From Flavobacteriales bacterium (GTDB lineage Bacteria; Bacteroidota; Bacteroidia; UBA10329), in contig JAIOYP010000009.1 in NCBI GenBank assembly GCA_021741155.1, positions 39,792 to 103,791 on the forward strand: DNA of 64,000 nt, written 5' to 3'. Each line of letters begins with the position of its first letter. Position 1 is the first letter of the stretch. Position numbers and translations under genes: made by a program. The notes under the pieces are model-generated. The model was given only the letters and a program-made list of their open reading frames with translations, had not been told where the DNA came from and ran no database searches. Shown here in pieces: positions 26,971-34,921 of this stretch.

Positions 26971-27750
26971 ATGCAAAAAAGCATTGGATATATTGTCGGA
27001 TTACTAATCGCCTTTGCGGCTTTCTTCACTCTCAAGGAATTCTTCTTTGGTAAGGGATTTCACTTCTTTCAAGGTTTCCTGAACCTCTATCCGCTCAGTT
27101 TCTTTCTGATTTATGCTTTGGTCGGAATTCCAGCGTTTGTCTTTGTATTTCTCAGCAATGAAAACCGCTTTTTCGCACCACTCGGATTGAACGGTAATAT
27201 TCCAAAGGCCGTGTTGGTAGCCTTTGTTTTCTCCATTCCCATGTTTGTCGGTTATGGATTTCCAAGCGGTTTTCAGGTTTCTATTGATGGAAAGGAATTT
27301 TGGTTCGGCTGTGTATTTGCAGCCTTCTTTGAGGAGCTGTATTATCGTGGTTTTTTCTTCGGACAACTCTATCGAAAAACAAATTTGGGCTTCTTTCCAG
27401 CGTTGATTGTGCCCGCGCTCATCTTCGCATCCTTGCATCTCTATCAAAGTCAGAATCCTGTTACGCTGCTCGGAATTTTCATCACCACTTTTATGGGTGC
27501 AGGATTATTTGCTTGGCTTTACTGCGAGTGGAACTATAACCTTTGGGTTCCCATATTCCTTCACTTTTTCATGAATCTGAGTTGGGGTTTGTTTGAGGAT
27601 GTTTCAGACAATGCCTTGGGAGATGTGAATGCCAATATTTATCGTGGAATGACCATCGCCTTGGCCATCATTGGAACACTCTTGTATAAACGGAGAATGG
27701 GATTGCTGCTTGAAGTGAACAAGCGTACGCTCCTGCGGAAAAATGAGTGA
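26971..27750 (+). CDS. CPBP-family intramembrane metalloprotease
   Basis: 259 residues from ATG 26971 (a TTG at 26920 would add 17). Seven or so hydrophobic segments. The CPBP/Abi motifs are present: 'FEELYYRGFFFGQLY' (EExxxR), 'LIFASLHLYQSQNP' (second motif, His) and 'FLHFFMNLSWGLF' (third, H-x-x-x-N). Members are Rce1-like glutamic-type endopeptidases working inside the membrane, often on exported peptides. No substrate is adjacent. The next gene begins 65 bases downstream. Confidence 0.9.
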   Translation: MQKSIGYIVGLLIAFAAFFTLKEFFFGKGFHFFQGFLNLYPLSFFLIYALVGIPAFVFVFLSNENRFFAPLGLNGNIPKAVLVAFVFSIPMFVGYGFPSGFQVSIDGKEFWFGCVFAAFFEELYYRGFFFGQLYRKTNLGFFPALIVPALIFASLHLYQSQNPVTLLGIFITTFMGAGLFAWLYCEWNYNLWVPIFLHFFMNLSWGLFEDVSDNALGDVNANIYRGMTIALAIIGTLLYKRRMGLLLEVNKRTLLRKNE

Positions 27751-27815
27751 ATCACAGCTTTTGTGAAACGTTCTTGCGCGATGAATTATTCTCAAATTCT
27801 CGCGTTCTTTACTGC

Positions 27816-28544
27816 ATGAAAACATCCAACGCCATCCTCTTTTCGCTTGCCATTGTTGCTGCGGCTTATTTTCTCGGAAACGCCTATGTAAAGCGTGCCG
27901 AAACCCAAGGAACCATTAGCGTAACAGGACTTGGTTCCGAAGATTTCGTTTCTGATCTTATTGTTTGGGAAGGTCGATTTGTGCGTGAAAGCAAGAATCT
28001 ACAGGAGGCCTATGCCGCCATTGAAAAGGATAAAATGGTGATTCGAGAATACCTCCTTTCCAAAGGTATCAAGCCAGAAGAACTTGTTTTTAAGGCAGTA
28101 AATACGTCTGAGAAATCGCAACCGAAATACCAAAATGGAGATTACATCGGACAAGAATTTGAGGCTTTTCAACTGAGTCAGAGTGTAGAAATTGAATCGC
28201 ACGATGTGCAGAAAGTGGAGGAACTTTCGCGCTCTATTACAGAACTGATGAACAAAGGATTGCAGTTTTACTCCGAAGCACCGCGCTACTACTACACCAA
28301 GATGGCCGATTTGAAGATTGAAATGATCCGCAAGGCCTCGGAAGATGCTCGATTGCGTTCAGAAACCATTGCCACAAATTCGGGAGGAGAATTGGGGAAT
28401 CTACAAACGGCAACAATGGGGGTTTTTCAAATCACTGGACAAAACTCCAACGAGGATTACAGTTGGGGTGGTGCCTTCAACACCGAAGACAAGAACAAAA
28501 CCGCTAGCATTACCATGCGCTTGGTGTACGAGGTGGAAGATTGA
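27816..28544 (+). CDS. SIMPL-domain (DUF541) periplasmic protein
   Basis: 242 residues from ATG 27816. One N-terminal hydrophobic segment ('AILFSLAIVAAAYFLGNAYV') anchors or exports it. The SIMPL domain starts 'TISVTGLGSEDFVSDLIVWEGRF', with 'LSKGIKPEELVFKAVNTSEK' and 'KIEMIRKASEDARLRSETIATNSGGELGNL' as the conserved core (A-x-x-A-R...A). The family forms large oligomeric shells; function in Bacteroidota is unknown. The 21-nt repeat array begins 29 bases after its stop. Confidence 0.88.
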   Translation: MKTSNAILFSLAIVAAAYFLGNAYVKRAETQGTISVTGLGSEDFVSDLIVWEGRFVRESKNLQEAYAAIEKDKMVIREYLLSKGIKPEELVFKAVNTSEKSQPKYQNGDYIGQEFEAFQLSQSVEIESHDVQKVEELSRSITELMNKGLQFYSEAPRYYYTKMADLKIEMIRKASEDARLRSETIATNSGGELGNLQTATMGVFQITGQNSNEDYSWGGAFNTEDKNKTASITMRLVYEVED

Positions 28545-28573
28545 GTTTTTCCATTGGCCGTTGGTGAAAAAAA

Positions 28574-28916
28574 GGTTTTCGGAGAGTCGGAAAACATTTT
28601 CGGAGCCGAAAAACAATTGTTTTTCGCAACATTTCGATTGTAATTCCACGCCAAACATTTGTAATTCGCCAAAAAACTTTTGTTTGGTGACGCAAAACAA
28701 ATGTTAGGAGGCAAAAAACATTTGTAATTCGCTAGAAAACTTTTGTTTGGTACCGAAATCCGATTGTAATTCGGCACATTCCTATCGGAATATGACAGAT
28801 TTCAATCGGATTTTGAAGAATTCCTATCGAAATGACAGACATTTCTATCGGTAGTTGCCGAATTACAATAGATAAGTGTCGAATTCCAATCGGAATATCA
28901 AGAATTCCTATCCGTT
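28574..28916. repeat. Array of about sixteen 21-nt units between convergent genes
   Basis: From 28614 to the amt stop, unit starts fall at exact 21-nt steps: 28614, 28635, 28656, 28677, 28698, 28719, 28740, 28761, 28782, 28803, 28824, 28845, 28866, 28887, 28908. Two further units (28574, 28595) precede, one being 19 nt. Units are diverged: an early type CATTTGTAATTCGCCAAAAAA, an alternating CTTTTGTTTGGTGACGCAAA, and a later type CTATCGGAATATGACAGATT. A C starts nearly all, AATT or GGAAT often ends them. 21 bp is two helical turns and seven codons. Both flanking genes point into it, so it is not an ordinary promoter. Confidence 0.9.
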
Positions 28917-30239
28917 TTAGTCTATTCGAGCCAAAATGTACTTCTCGTCATGCTGCGTCAAATCGAGACCAATTTCTTCTGCTTCTGCACTTACTCGTAG
29001 CGGAATAATCGCATCCGTGATATAATAGAGCAGGTACGAACCTCCGAAGGTGAACGTACAGACTATCAGAAGCGCCAACATGTGTTTCAAAAATAAAGTG
29101 GTCTCGCCTGTAATTAGTCCTCCATCCAAAGCGAAAACACCCGTCAGAATCATGCCTACAATGCCGCCAATTCCGTGACACGGAAATACATCCAACGTAT
29201 CATCTAACGTTGATTTAGATTTGAGGTGAACTGCAATATTGGAAACGATACTTGCAGTGATGCCGATGGCAATACTCGCTCCAAAACTTACAAACCCGGC
29301 TGCTGGGGTGATGGCCACTAATCCGACCACCGCCCCGATGCAACCTCCCAAGGCGGATGGTTTCCTGCCTCGTGCTGAATCATAAACCAGCCACGCCAAC
29401 ATGGCCGAAGCTGAAGCTAAGTTTGTGTTGACAAATGCGCTAACGGCCAATTCGTCTGCGGCCAAGGCCGAACCCGCGTTGAATCCGAACCATCCGAACC
29501 AAAGCAAACCTGTTCCGAGCAGCACATAAGGAATGTTTACGGGCGTGTTTTCTCCATTTTCCTTGTGCACTTTTCTTCTGCCGAAAAACATGGCACCAGC
29601 CAATGCAGCCATTCCAGCTGAGATGTGAACCACCGTTCCACCTGCAAAATCAAGCACGCCCCATTTGAAAAGGAATCCTTCTGGATGCCATGTCCAATGC
29701 GCCAATGGCGTGTAAATGAACAGGCAGAAAAGAATCATGAAGAGCATGTAGCCCCAAAACTTGATTCGCTCGGCAAATGCGCCTGTAATCAGAGCAGGTG
29801 TGATGATGGCGAACTTCAATTGAAAGGCAGCGAAGAGTACAAATGGAATTCCTGTGGCGATGGTCGAATGGGCTGCTGTTCCCACATTATCAAACATGAA
29901 AAAGGTGCGCGGGTCACCGATGATTCCGCCAATACTATCTCCAAAACTCAAGCTGAAACCAACTACGAACCACAAAACCGTAATCACTCCCAACGCCACA
30001 AAGCTTTGAAGCATAGTAGAGATGATGTTTTTGGCCGAAACCATTCCGCCATAGAAATAAGAAAGTCCAGGGGTCATCAAAAGCACGAGTCCAGATGCAG
30101 AAATGAGCCACGCAATGTCTCCTGAGTCAAAATCACCACCCGAAGGATGGACGGTTGGGTAAAAAGCCGCGAATAATCCTACCATTATGAGGATAAACAG
30201 GGCGACAGTTGCGTATGTTCTACTCTTTTTCTTTCCCAT
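28917..30239 (-). CDS. amt: Ammonium transporter
   Basis: 440 residues with about eleven membrane helices. Amt/MEP/Rh motifs: 'YFYGGMVSAKNIISTMLQ', 'LDFAGGTVVHISAGMAALAGAMFFGRRK' with the conserved Asp and the first pore His, 'WFGWFGFNAGSALAADE', and 'FPCHGIGGIVGMILTGVF' with the second twin His. It conducts ammonium across the inner membrane. No glnK/PII gene is adjacent, unlike many amt loci. The gene is single; the minus-strand region upstream contains TTG-N17-TTTCTTTG, a weak promoter match. Its stop codon abuts the 21-nt array. Confidence 0.95.
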   Translation of the reverse strand: MGKKKSRTYATVALFILIMVGLFAAFYPTVHPSGGDFDSGDIAWLISASGLVLLMTPGLSYFYGGMVSAKNIISTMLQSFVALGVITVLWFVVGFSLSFGDSIGGIIGDPRTFFMFDNVGTAAHSTIATGIPFVLFAAFQLKFAIITPALITGAFAERIKFWGYMLFMILFCLFIYTPLAHWTWHPEGFLFKWGVLDFAGGTVVHISAGMAALAGAMFFGRRKVHKENGENTPVNIPYVLLGTGLLWFGWFGFNAGSALAADELAVSAFVNTNLASASAMLAWLVYDSARGRKPSALGGCIGAVVGLVAITPAAGFVSFGASIAIGITASIVSNIAVHLKSKSTLDDTLDVFPCHGIGGIVGMILTGVFALDGGLITGETTLFLKHMLALLIVCTFTFGGSYLLYYITDAIIPLRVSAEAEEIGLDLTQHDEKYILARID

Positions 30240-30331
30240 GCGTCAAATATTTGATTGATTCCGCAAAGAAACTGAGTTTTATTTAGCGCAACCCTTAATA
30301 AAATAGGGGTTATTAAATATTTATCACGAAA

Positions 30332-30985
30332 TTATTCGTAAAACGGGAAATAGGTAGGGTGCTTTTCGTTAAATCGTTTGATGAACCGAAAAAACATTTC
30401 CTTTTTCTTTTTGTCTGAGCCAAAACGCACAAATTCACTGTGTAATTCACTGTCTGACTTTAACAGCTCCTCGAAATTCGCGACCGTATAATGAACGGCC
30501 TTTCCTGTATTTATGGAAAACAAAAATTGACCAGTCTGACTGTGATTTTGAACTGGAGATGTCACCGTCATATTTACTTGGATTAGGGAAATCTGTCCAA
30601 GTTCGACAAACTGACCAAATTCATTATTGCCAGCTCGCAACGTTTCTCTACTGCTTACAATCCCCATATAATTACTCGCGTTCAGTTTGACGAATGGTCT
30701 TCCTTGCCTTGCAAATCCCCAAATGCGGTTTGTGGTTTGCTCTCTGATTTCGCCCAAACCATCCTTATATCTGAAGGATGCCTGCTTGAGAAGATCATCA
30801 AGCATGAGTGGGTCGTCAATAGTTCGAGTTGATATTATGCTCTCAAAGCTAATGGGATTGTCATTCCTAAAGTCCTCAAAACTCAAGTAAAGGCCATTAT
30901 AAAACTCAAAATCTACATCGTATCGGATGCTGTCTTGTGCGAAAAGACCAAATGGAATCAAGCAGAGAAGAAGAAACCATTTCAT
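30332..30985 (-). CDS. Secreted protein of unknown function, paralogue of the next gene
   Basis: 217 residues. Signal peptide 'MKWFLLLCLIPFGLFAQ'. The mature start 'YDVDFEFYNGLYLSFEDFRNDNPISFESI' parallels 'FVFKNGIYLTFQDFKNNNPVPVTHI' in the neighbour; shared landmarks continue with 'NRIWGFARQGRPFVKLNAS' against 'NKVWGFCSNNRIHVGINTI' and 'FRFIKRFNEKHPTYFPFYE' against 'FYIRKFNQRNLIYFPQ'. I do not recognise the family. Its ATG overlaps the neighbour's TGA (ATGA), so the pair are tandem duplicates in one operon. Confidence 0.8.
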   Translation of the reverse strand: MKWFLLLCLIPFGLFAQDSIRYDVDFEFYNGLYLSFEDFRNDNPISFESIISTRTIDDPLMLDDLLKQASFRYKDGLGEIREQTTNRIWGFARQGRPFVKLNASNYMGIVSSRETLRAGNNEFGQFVELGQISLIQVNMTVTSPVQNHSQTGQFLFSINTGKAVHYTVANFEELLKSDSELHSEFVRFGSDKKKKEMFFRFIKRFNEKHPTYFPFYE

Positions 30986-31719
30986 TGTGGGAAATAAATC
31001 AAATTCCGCTGATTGAACTTTCGGATGTAAAACATAGAAGTTTGCTTCTGATCTCGGCCAGATTTATCCATGTATTCAGCAAACAATACTTGGTCTTTCT
31101 GAAGCAAATCGGCCATTAATTTGGGCGATATGGAATTCAAATCACCTGTGGCCACCTGAATAAAATCGCCAGTTGAGAAGTCCAGTAGCATTTGAATGGG
31201 AACCGATTCCTGATAATAATTGCCTTGACCATCATTCATAGGGTCGTTATACATAGAGATTCCGCCAGATGGCATCATGGCTCCGGGCGATGGCGGCATA
31301 AATCGCGTTACGTAAACCAGCGCAGTAAAAGAACTGTATGCGCCAATCGTAATCAACGGAAACCAATCGCGGTCTTCCCAGTCGTTTGAACGTTCAATCG
31401 TATTGATTCCCACATGAATTCTATTGTTGGAACAAAATCCCCAAACCTTATTCACGGGCATCATTCGCTCCTCAAACAGATTATCGTAGTAAATGATGGA
31501 ATCTGTATCGAGCACTTCCCATAAGTAATCGGTAGAACGGATGTCGAAATCGCTGAGAATGTGCGTTACAGGAACAGGGTTGTTGTTCTTAAAATCCTGA
31601 AATGTGAGGTAAATGCCGTTCTTGAAAACGAAATCCGAAGTGTATTCAGCCTTTTGCTGTGCAAGGGTTTGAAGTGAAAAAGAAAAAATAAAAAAGAAAA
31701 ATGGCAAAAGGGTTTTCAT
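30982..31719 (-). CDS. Secreted protein of unknown function, paralogue of the previous gene
   Basis: 245 residues with signal peptide 'MKTLLPFFFFIFSFSLQTLAQQ'. It shares the layout of the 217-residue neighbour and has in addition a loop 'PPSPGAMMPSGGISMYNDPMNDGQGNYYQ' after the middle. The C-terminal part 'IQMLLDFSTGDFIQVATGDLNSISPKLMADLL' matches 'GQFLFSINTGKAVHYTVANFEELL' of the paralogue. Function unknown; a soluble or surface beta-rich protein is likely. It overlaps both its upstream (56-residue) and downstream genes by 4 bases, so translation of the three is coupled. Confidence 0.8.
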   Translation of the reverse strand: MKTLLPFFFFIFSFSLQTLAQQKAEYTSDFVFKNGIYLTFQDFKNNNPVPVTHILSDFDIRSTDYLWEVLDTDSIIYYDNLFEERMMPVNKVWGFCSNNRIHVGINTIERSNDWEDRDWFPLITIGAYSSFTALVYVTRFMPPSPGAMMPSGGISMYNDPMNDGQGNYYQESVPIQMLLDFSTGDFIQVATGDLNSISPKLMADLLQKDQVLFAEYMDKSGRDQKQTSMFYIRKFNQRNLIYFPQ

Positions 31720-31886
31720 TCCAAAGGCGTGGTGGCATGGAGTGAATCGGGTTCGGATGTTACAGCTTCCGTTTCAATTGAGGTGGCGTTTTCGTTTTGA
31801 TGATTGGGCAGATACCAGAAATACATCAGGGCACACGCCAGCAAGAATGCAATGATGCCTGAGAGGAAGAACAAACGCTTGAACAT
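31716..31886 (-). CDS. 56-residue membrane protein
   Basis: Reading leftwards from ATG 31886: one hydrophobic helix 'LFFLSGIIAFLLACALMYFW' after 'MFKR', then a short hydrophilic, acidic tail 'NHQNENATSIETEAVTSEPD' ending 'HATTPLE'. The stop overlaps the ATG of the 245-residue gene (ATGA), exactly the coupling seen between the next two genes, which supports it as real in spite of its size. A cysteine at position 18 could be a lipobox (LAC), but the hydrophobic stretch continues past it, so a single-pass anchor is likelier. It is the first gene of the cassette. Confidence 0.7.
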   Translation of the reverse strand: MFKRLFFLSGIIAFLLACALMYFWYLPNHQNENATSIETEAVTSEPDSLHATTPLE

Positions 31887-32005
31887 GGGGTAAAGTTATT
31901 ACATCAGACCATAGTCTACAGTCTATTGAATGTGGACTCTTAGGGCAATCGGTTCAATACCGTCCTAAATAAACCTGTTGTGCGAAAAGATTAGCGTATT
32001 TGCTG

Positions 32006-32362
32006 ATGAAAGCTGATAATCTGGCGGCTTTCTCAAAAAAAGAAGCCCTGTATCTGTTCGAGTCGTGGCGGAGCATGCTCATAAAAAAGGATTATCGAAC
32101 CAACCTATCAAATCAACTTTTAAAAATAAATTTAGGCAGATGGATGCCGAAATGGCCACCGAAGACCTCGATACGCTTCTTGGTCATAGAAAGGGTTCAG
32201 AACAGCAATATGTTGGATTCTTTACTCATCAATTACGTTTCGCGTTCGCGAGATATTTTATCGGGAAATCATAGAGGGAAGAAACAATACTTGGGAGATA
32301 ATGGATTTACAGTGAATAAGAGTTTCTCTAGTTCAGCTAACCAACCTGCGCCTTCAGAATAG
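32006..32362 (+). CDS. Uncertain small gene or degraded gene
   Basis: An open frame of 118 codons from ATG 32006 ('MKADNLAAFSKKEALYLFES') ends shortly before a strong terminator, and a TATTTG box lies just upstream (31997-32002). The protein has no recognisable domain and its middle ('GRWMPKWPPKTSIRFLVIER') is unlike the neighbours. A second frame over 32065-32274 reads more naturally there ('MDAEMATEDLDTLLGHRKG'), so a frameshifted pseudogene or a noncoding RNA is possible. Rightward transcription is likely; the product is not. Confidence 0.3.
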   Translation: MKADNLAAFSKKEALYLFESWRSMLIKKDYRTNLSNQLLKINLGRWMPKWPPKTSIRFLVIERVQNSNMLDSLLINYVSRSRDILSGNHRGKKQYLGDNGFTVNKSFSSSANQPAPSE

Positions 32363-32380
32363 CAAGGCAATGAACCGAAA

Positions 32381-32416
32381 CAGCAAGGGCGGCATTCCAG
32401 AATGCCGCCCTTGCTG
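32381..32416. terminator. Terminator hairpin, 17-bp stem
   Basis: Arms 32381-32397 (CAGCAAGGGCGGCATTC) and 32400-32416 pair perfectly; CTTTT follows. It separates the rightward 32-kb transcript from the leftward PUR-family gene and can act for both strands. Confidence 0.88.
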
Positions 32417-32464
32417 CTTTTGAAGTTTATATCTAGGCTTTTAGCTCATCGGTTGTTGATCAAA

Positions 32465-32869
32465 TTAAGATTTGTCGTCATCTCCCAAATCATCAAAACT
32501 AATGTCGGAAGAATAACCTTCTGAAGAAGTAGCGGAAATTGGTTCCTCCACTTTAGGCGTTGGCTCAGATTCTGAATAATCGCCATCATATTCTTCGCGC
32601 CCGTAATCTTCTCCTTTTTCGTTTTTGATAAAGGCAAACGCATCTGCTAAACCTTCTGCAAACTTGTCGAAATCCTCCTTGTAGAGAAAAAGCTTGTGCT
32701 TATCGTAGCTGAATTTGCCGTTGCCGTCCATTCTACGTTTGCTTTCCGTAATGGTGAGGTAAAAATCCTCTCCTCGGGTGGATTTTACATCAAAGAAATA
32801 CGTTCGTTTTCCCGCTCTTACTGGCTTTGAGAAGATGTCTTCCCTCTTACTAGAATCCCTTTCTTCCAT
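32465..32869 (-). CDS. PUR-family (DUF3276) nucleic-acid-binding protein
   Basis: 134 residues. The central PUR domain reads 'GKRTYFFDVKSTRGEDFYLTITESKRR' then 'DKHKLFLYKEDFDKFAEGLADAFAFI', the beta-beta-beta-beta-alpha unit of Pur-alpha-like proteins in Bacteroidota (DUF3276). Members bind single-stranded DNA or RNA as dimers. The N-terminus is a short charged leader and the C-terminal 45 residues are acidic and disordered (DYSESEPTPKVEEP...DDLGDDDKS). It is a single leftward gene; the ABC exporter starts about 97 bases beyond in the same direction but downstream of it. Confidence 0.88.
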   Translation of the reverse strand: MEERDSSKREDIFSKPVRAGKRTYFFDVKSTRGEDFYLTITESKRRMDGNGKFSYDKHKLFLYKEDFDKFAEGLADAFAFIKNEKGEDYGREEYDGDYSESEPTPKVEEPISATSSEGYSSDISFDDLGDDDKS

Positions 32870-32965
32870 CGACTGTAGGCGTTTGTTGACAACAATTAGT
32901 CAGTCAAATATATAAATGTTTTTAACGGCAGAAAGTTGCCGTTGGTCGAAGAAACAGAATGACTG

Positions 32966-34765
32966 CTACGCGAATTTACGCTGGTCGTCTTCTAATAGTT
33001 GTTTTTGGTAGAGCGAAGCATAGGCGCCATTGAGAGTAAGAAGGTCTTCGTGGTTACCACTTTCTATTATACTTCCCTTATCGAGTACAATAATTTGGTC
33101 GGCATGCTTCACGCTGCTTACGCGATGGCTAATGATAATGGTTGTTTTGCCCTGCATTAGGTCTTTGAGGTGAGCAAGAATCTTCTCTTCCGTTTCGGTG
33201 TCAACAGCAGAAAGACAGTCGTCAAAAATGAGAATCTGTGGATCGCGGATAATGGCACGTGCAATGGAAATACGCTGTTTCTGTCCGCCCGAAAGGGTAA
33301 TGCCGCGTTCGCCAACTCGTGTGTCAAATCCAAATGGGAAGTCGATAATGTTGTCGTAGATGTCGGCTTGTTTGGCTGCTGTGTGAACACGCTTACCGAG
33401 GTTCTCATCCGAATCAATCCCGAAAGAAATATTGTTGGAGATGGTATCGGAGAATAGAAACACATCTTGAGGAACGTACCCAATGCTCGAACGAATGGCA
33501 CCTAAATTTAGGTTCCGTAGTTCTTTTCCATCCATAAGAAGCGAGCCTTCGTTGATGTCGTAAGTTCTGGTAATCATGGAAGCAATAGTCGATTTTCCGC
33601 TTCCTGTTCTTCCCAAAATGGCAAGACTTTCGCCCGCCTTTACTTTAAAGCTTACATGATTGAGCGCTTTTATTCCACTATCAGGATAAACGAAGCTCAC
33701 ATCTTTAAACTCAATGGTGCCATCAACCTTCAGCGGTTCGTGGTTCTCGTTCCGTATTTCAGGTTTCGTTTCCAAAAACTCATTAATGCGTATTTGCGAG
33801 GCTGCCGCACGCTGAATGATGCTCGTAATCCAACCAATGGCCGCTACTGGCCACGTAAGCATGTTGATATAGATGATAAACTCGGCAATATTTCCTGTGG
33901 TAATGATGCCAGCCATTGCCTGTTGCCCACCTACATAAACGGTGAGAACCGTGCTCAATCCGATTAGCGTAAGCATGGTGGGGTAGAACACGGCATTAAT
34001 GCGTACTAACTCCAACGAAGTGTCTTTGTAATTTTCGGTCTCCTTGGCAAAAGCATCACCCCATTGTTTCTCTTTGGCATACGCTTTTAGCACGCGAATT
34101 CCTGAAAATCCTTCCTGAACAAAGGTGCTTAGATGGCTCAATTGTTTTTGAACTTTTAGGCTACGAATGTTTATCAGCCTACTCACCTGATAAATGGTGA
34201 TTGAAAGTATCGGCAGCGGCAGAAGCACATAGGCCGTTAGGCTCGGACTAACTTGAATCATTTTAAAAATGACCATCGGAAACAAAACCATCAGGTTTAC
34301 GGCATAAAGCACAGCTGGACCGATGTACATACGCACTTGACTCACATCTTCGGTGATGCGCGCCATCAAATCGCCCGTGTTATTGCGCTTAAAGAAGGCA
34401 AGCGAAAGGATCTGATAATGATTGTAAATCTCGTTTTTAAGGTCGTATTCAATAAAACGGCTCATTATCACAATGGTCTGTCGCATCAAAAACATAAAAA
34501 CACCTTTTAGCAGAGCAGATAGCACAATGATGAATCCGAAGAAGAGAAACACACCGATGAGCAAATCGAAATACATTTCGTGCAGCGGTGTGCCTTCCAT
34601 CATGGTAAAGATTGGCTTCACATCACGCAGAAAATCAAAGGTGATGCGTACAATCATGGCCGGAACAATGGCGTAGAAGTTGCTGATGGTAATGAACAGA
34701 ATCCCTAGAAAGAACCGCGTTTTATACTGCCAGAAGTACTTGTTTAGATGTGCAAGTGCCCGCAT
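32966..34765 (-). CDS. ABC exporter, fused permease and ATPase (MsbA-like)
   Basis: 599 residues. The N-terminal half holds six membrane helices of a type IV exporter; the C-terminal nucleotide-binding domain has Walker A 'ILGRTGSGKSTIASM', Q-loop 'GYVPQDVFLFSDT', signature 'ITLSGGQKQRISIARAI', Walker B 'ILIFDDCLSAVDTETEE' (the catalytic position after Walker B is Cys, not the usual Glu) and H-loop 'TTIIISHRVSSVKHAD'. It works as a homo- or heterodimer moving lipids, peptides or drugs outwards. The DDC in place of DDE suggests a degenerate ATP site, seen in heterodimeric exporters, so a partner elsewhere is possible. Confidence 0.92.
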   Translation of the reverse strand: MRALAHLNKYFWQYKTRFFLGILFITISNFYAIVPAMIVRITFDFLRDVKPIFTMMEGTPLHEMYFDLLIGVFLFFGFIIVLSALLKGVFMFLMRQTIVIMSRFIEYDLKNEIYNHYQILSLAFFKRNNTGDLMARITEDVSQVRMYIGPAVLYAVNLMVLFPMVIFKMIQVSPSLTAYVLLPLPILSITIYQVSRLINIRSLKVQKQLSHLSTFVQEGFSGIRVLKAYAKEKQWGDAFAKETENYKDTSLELVRINAVFYPTMLTLIGLSTVLTVYVGGQQAMAGIITTGNIAEFIIYINMLTWPVAAIGWITSIIQRAAASQIRINEFLETKPEIRNENHEPLKVDGTIEFKDVSFVYPDSGIKALNHVSFKVKAGESLAILGRTGSGKSTIASMITRTYDINEGSLLMDGKELRNLNLGAIRSSIGYVPQDVFLFSDTISNNISFGIDSDENLGKRVHTAAKQADIYDNIIDFPFGFDTRVGERGITLSGGQKQRISIARAIIRDPQILIFDDCLSAVDTETEEKILAHLKDLMQGKTTIIISHRVSSVKHADQIIVLDKGSIIESGNHEDLLTLNGAYASLYQKQLLEDDQRKFA

Positions 34766-34921
34766 TCCTCAGCTCCGAAATCCCCGAAAATTGTTGTGGA
34801 AAATAACCATACTTTTGCCCAAAGTTAGGAATGTTTGAGGGTCTTAATGTTCAAACTTTAATGTTTTGAAAAGACGATCTAAGGAAGGATAACAGGAGGT
34901 TGGACAAAAGGTTCTTTGGGA

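Noticed and set aside
28457..28777. Minus-strand open frame of 106 codons reading as 7-residue repeats (SPNKSFL, ANYKCFL).
   Set aside because: It is a by-product of the 21-nt period: any stop-free frame gives 7-residue repeats. The start is GTG in the middle of the array and the frame ends inside the SIMPL gene.
28574..28916. CRISPR array.
   Set aside because: Units are contiguous 21-mers with no unique spacers, diverged from each other, and there are no cas genes.
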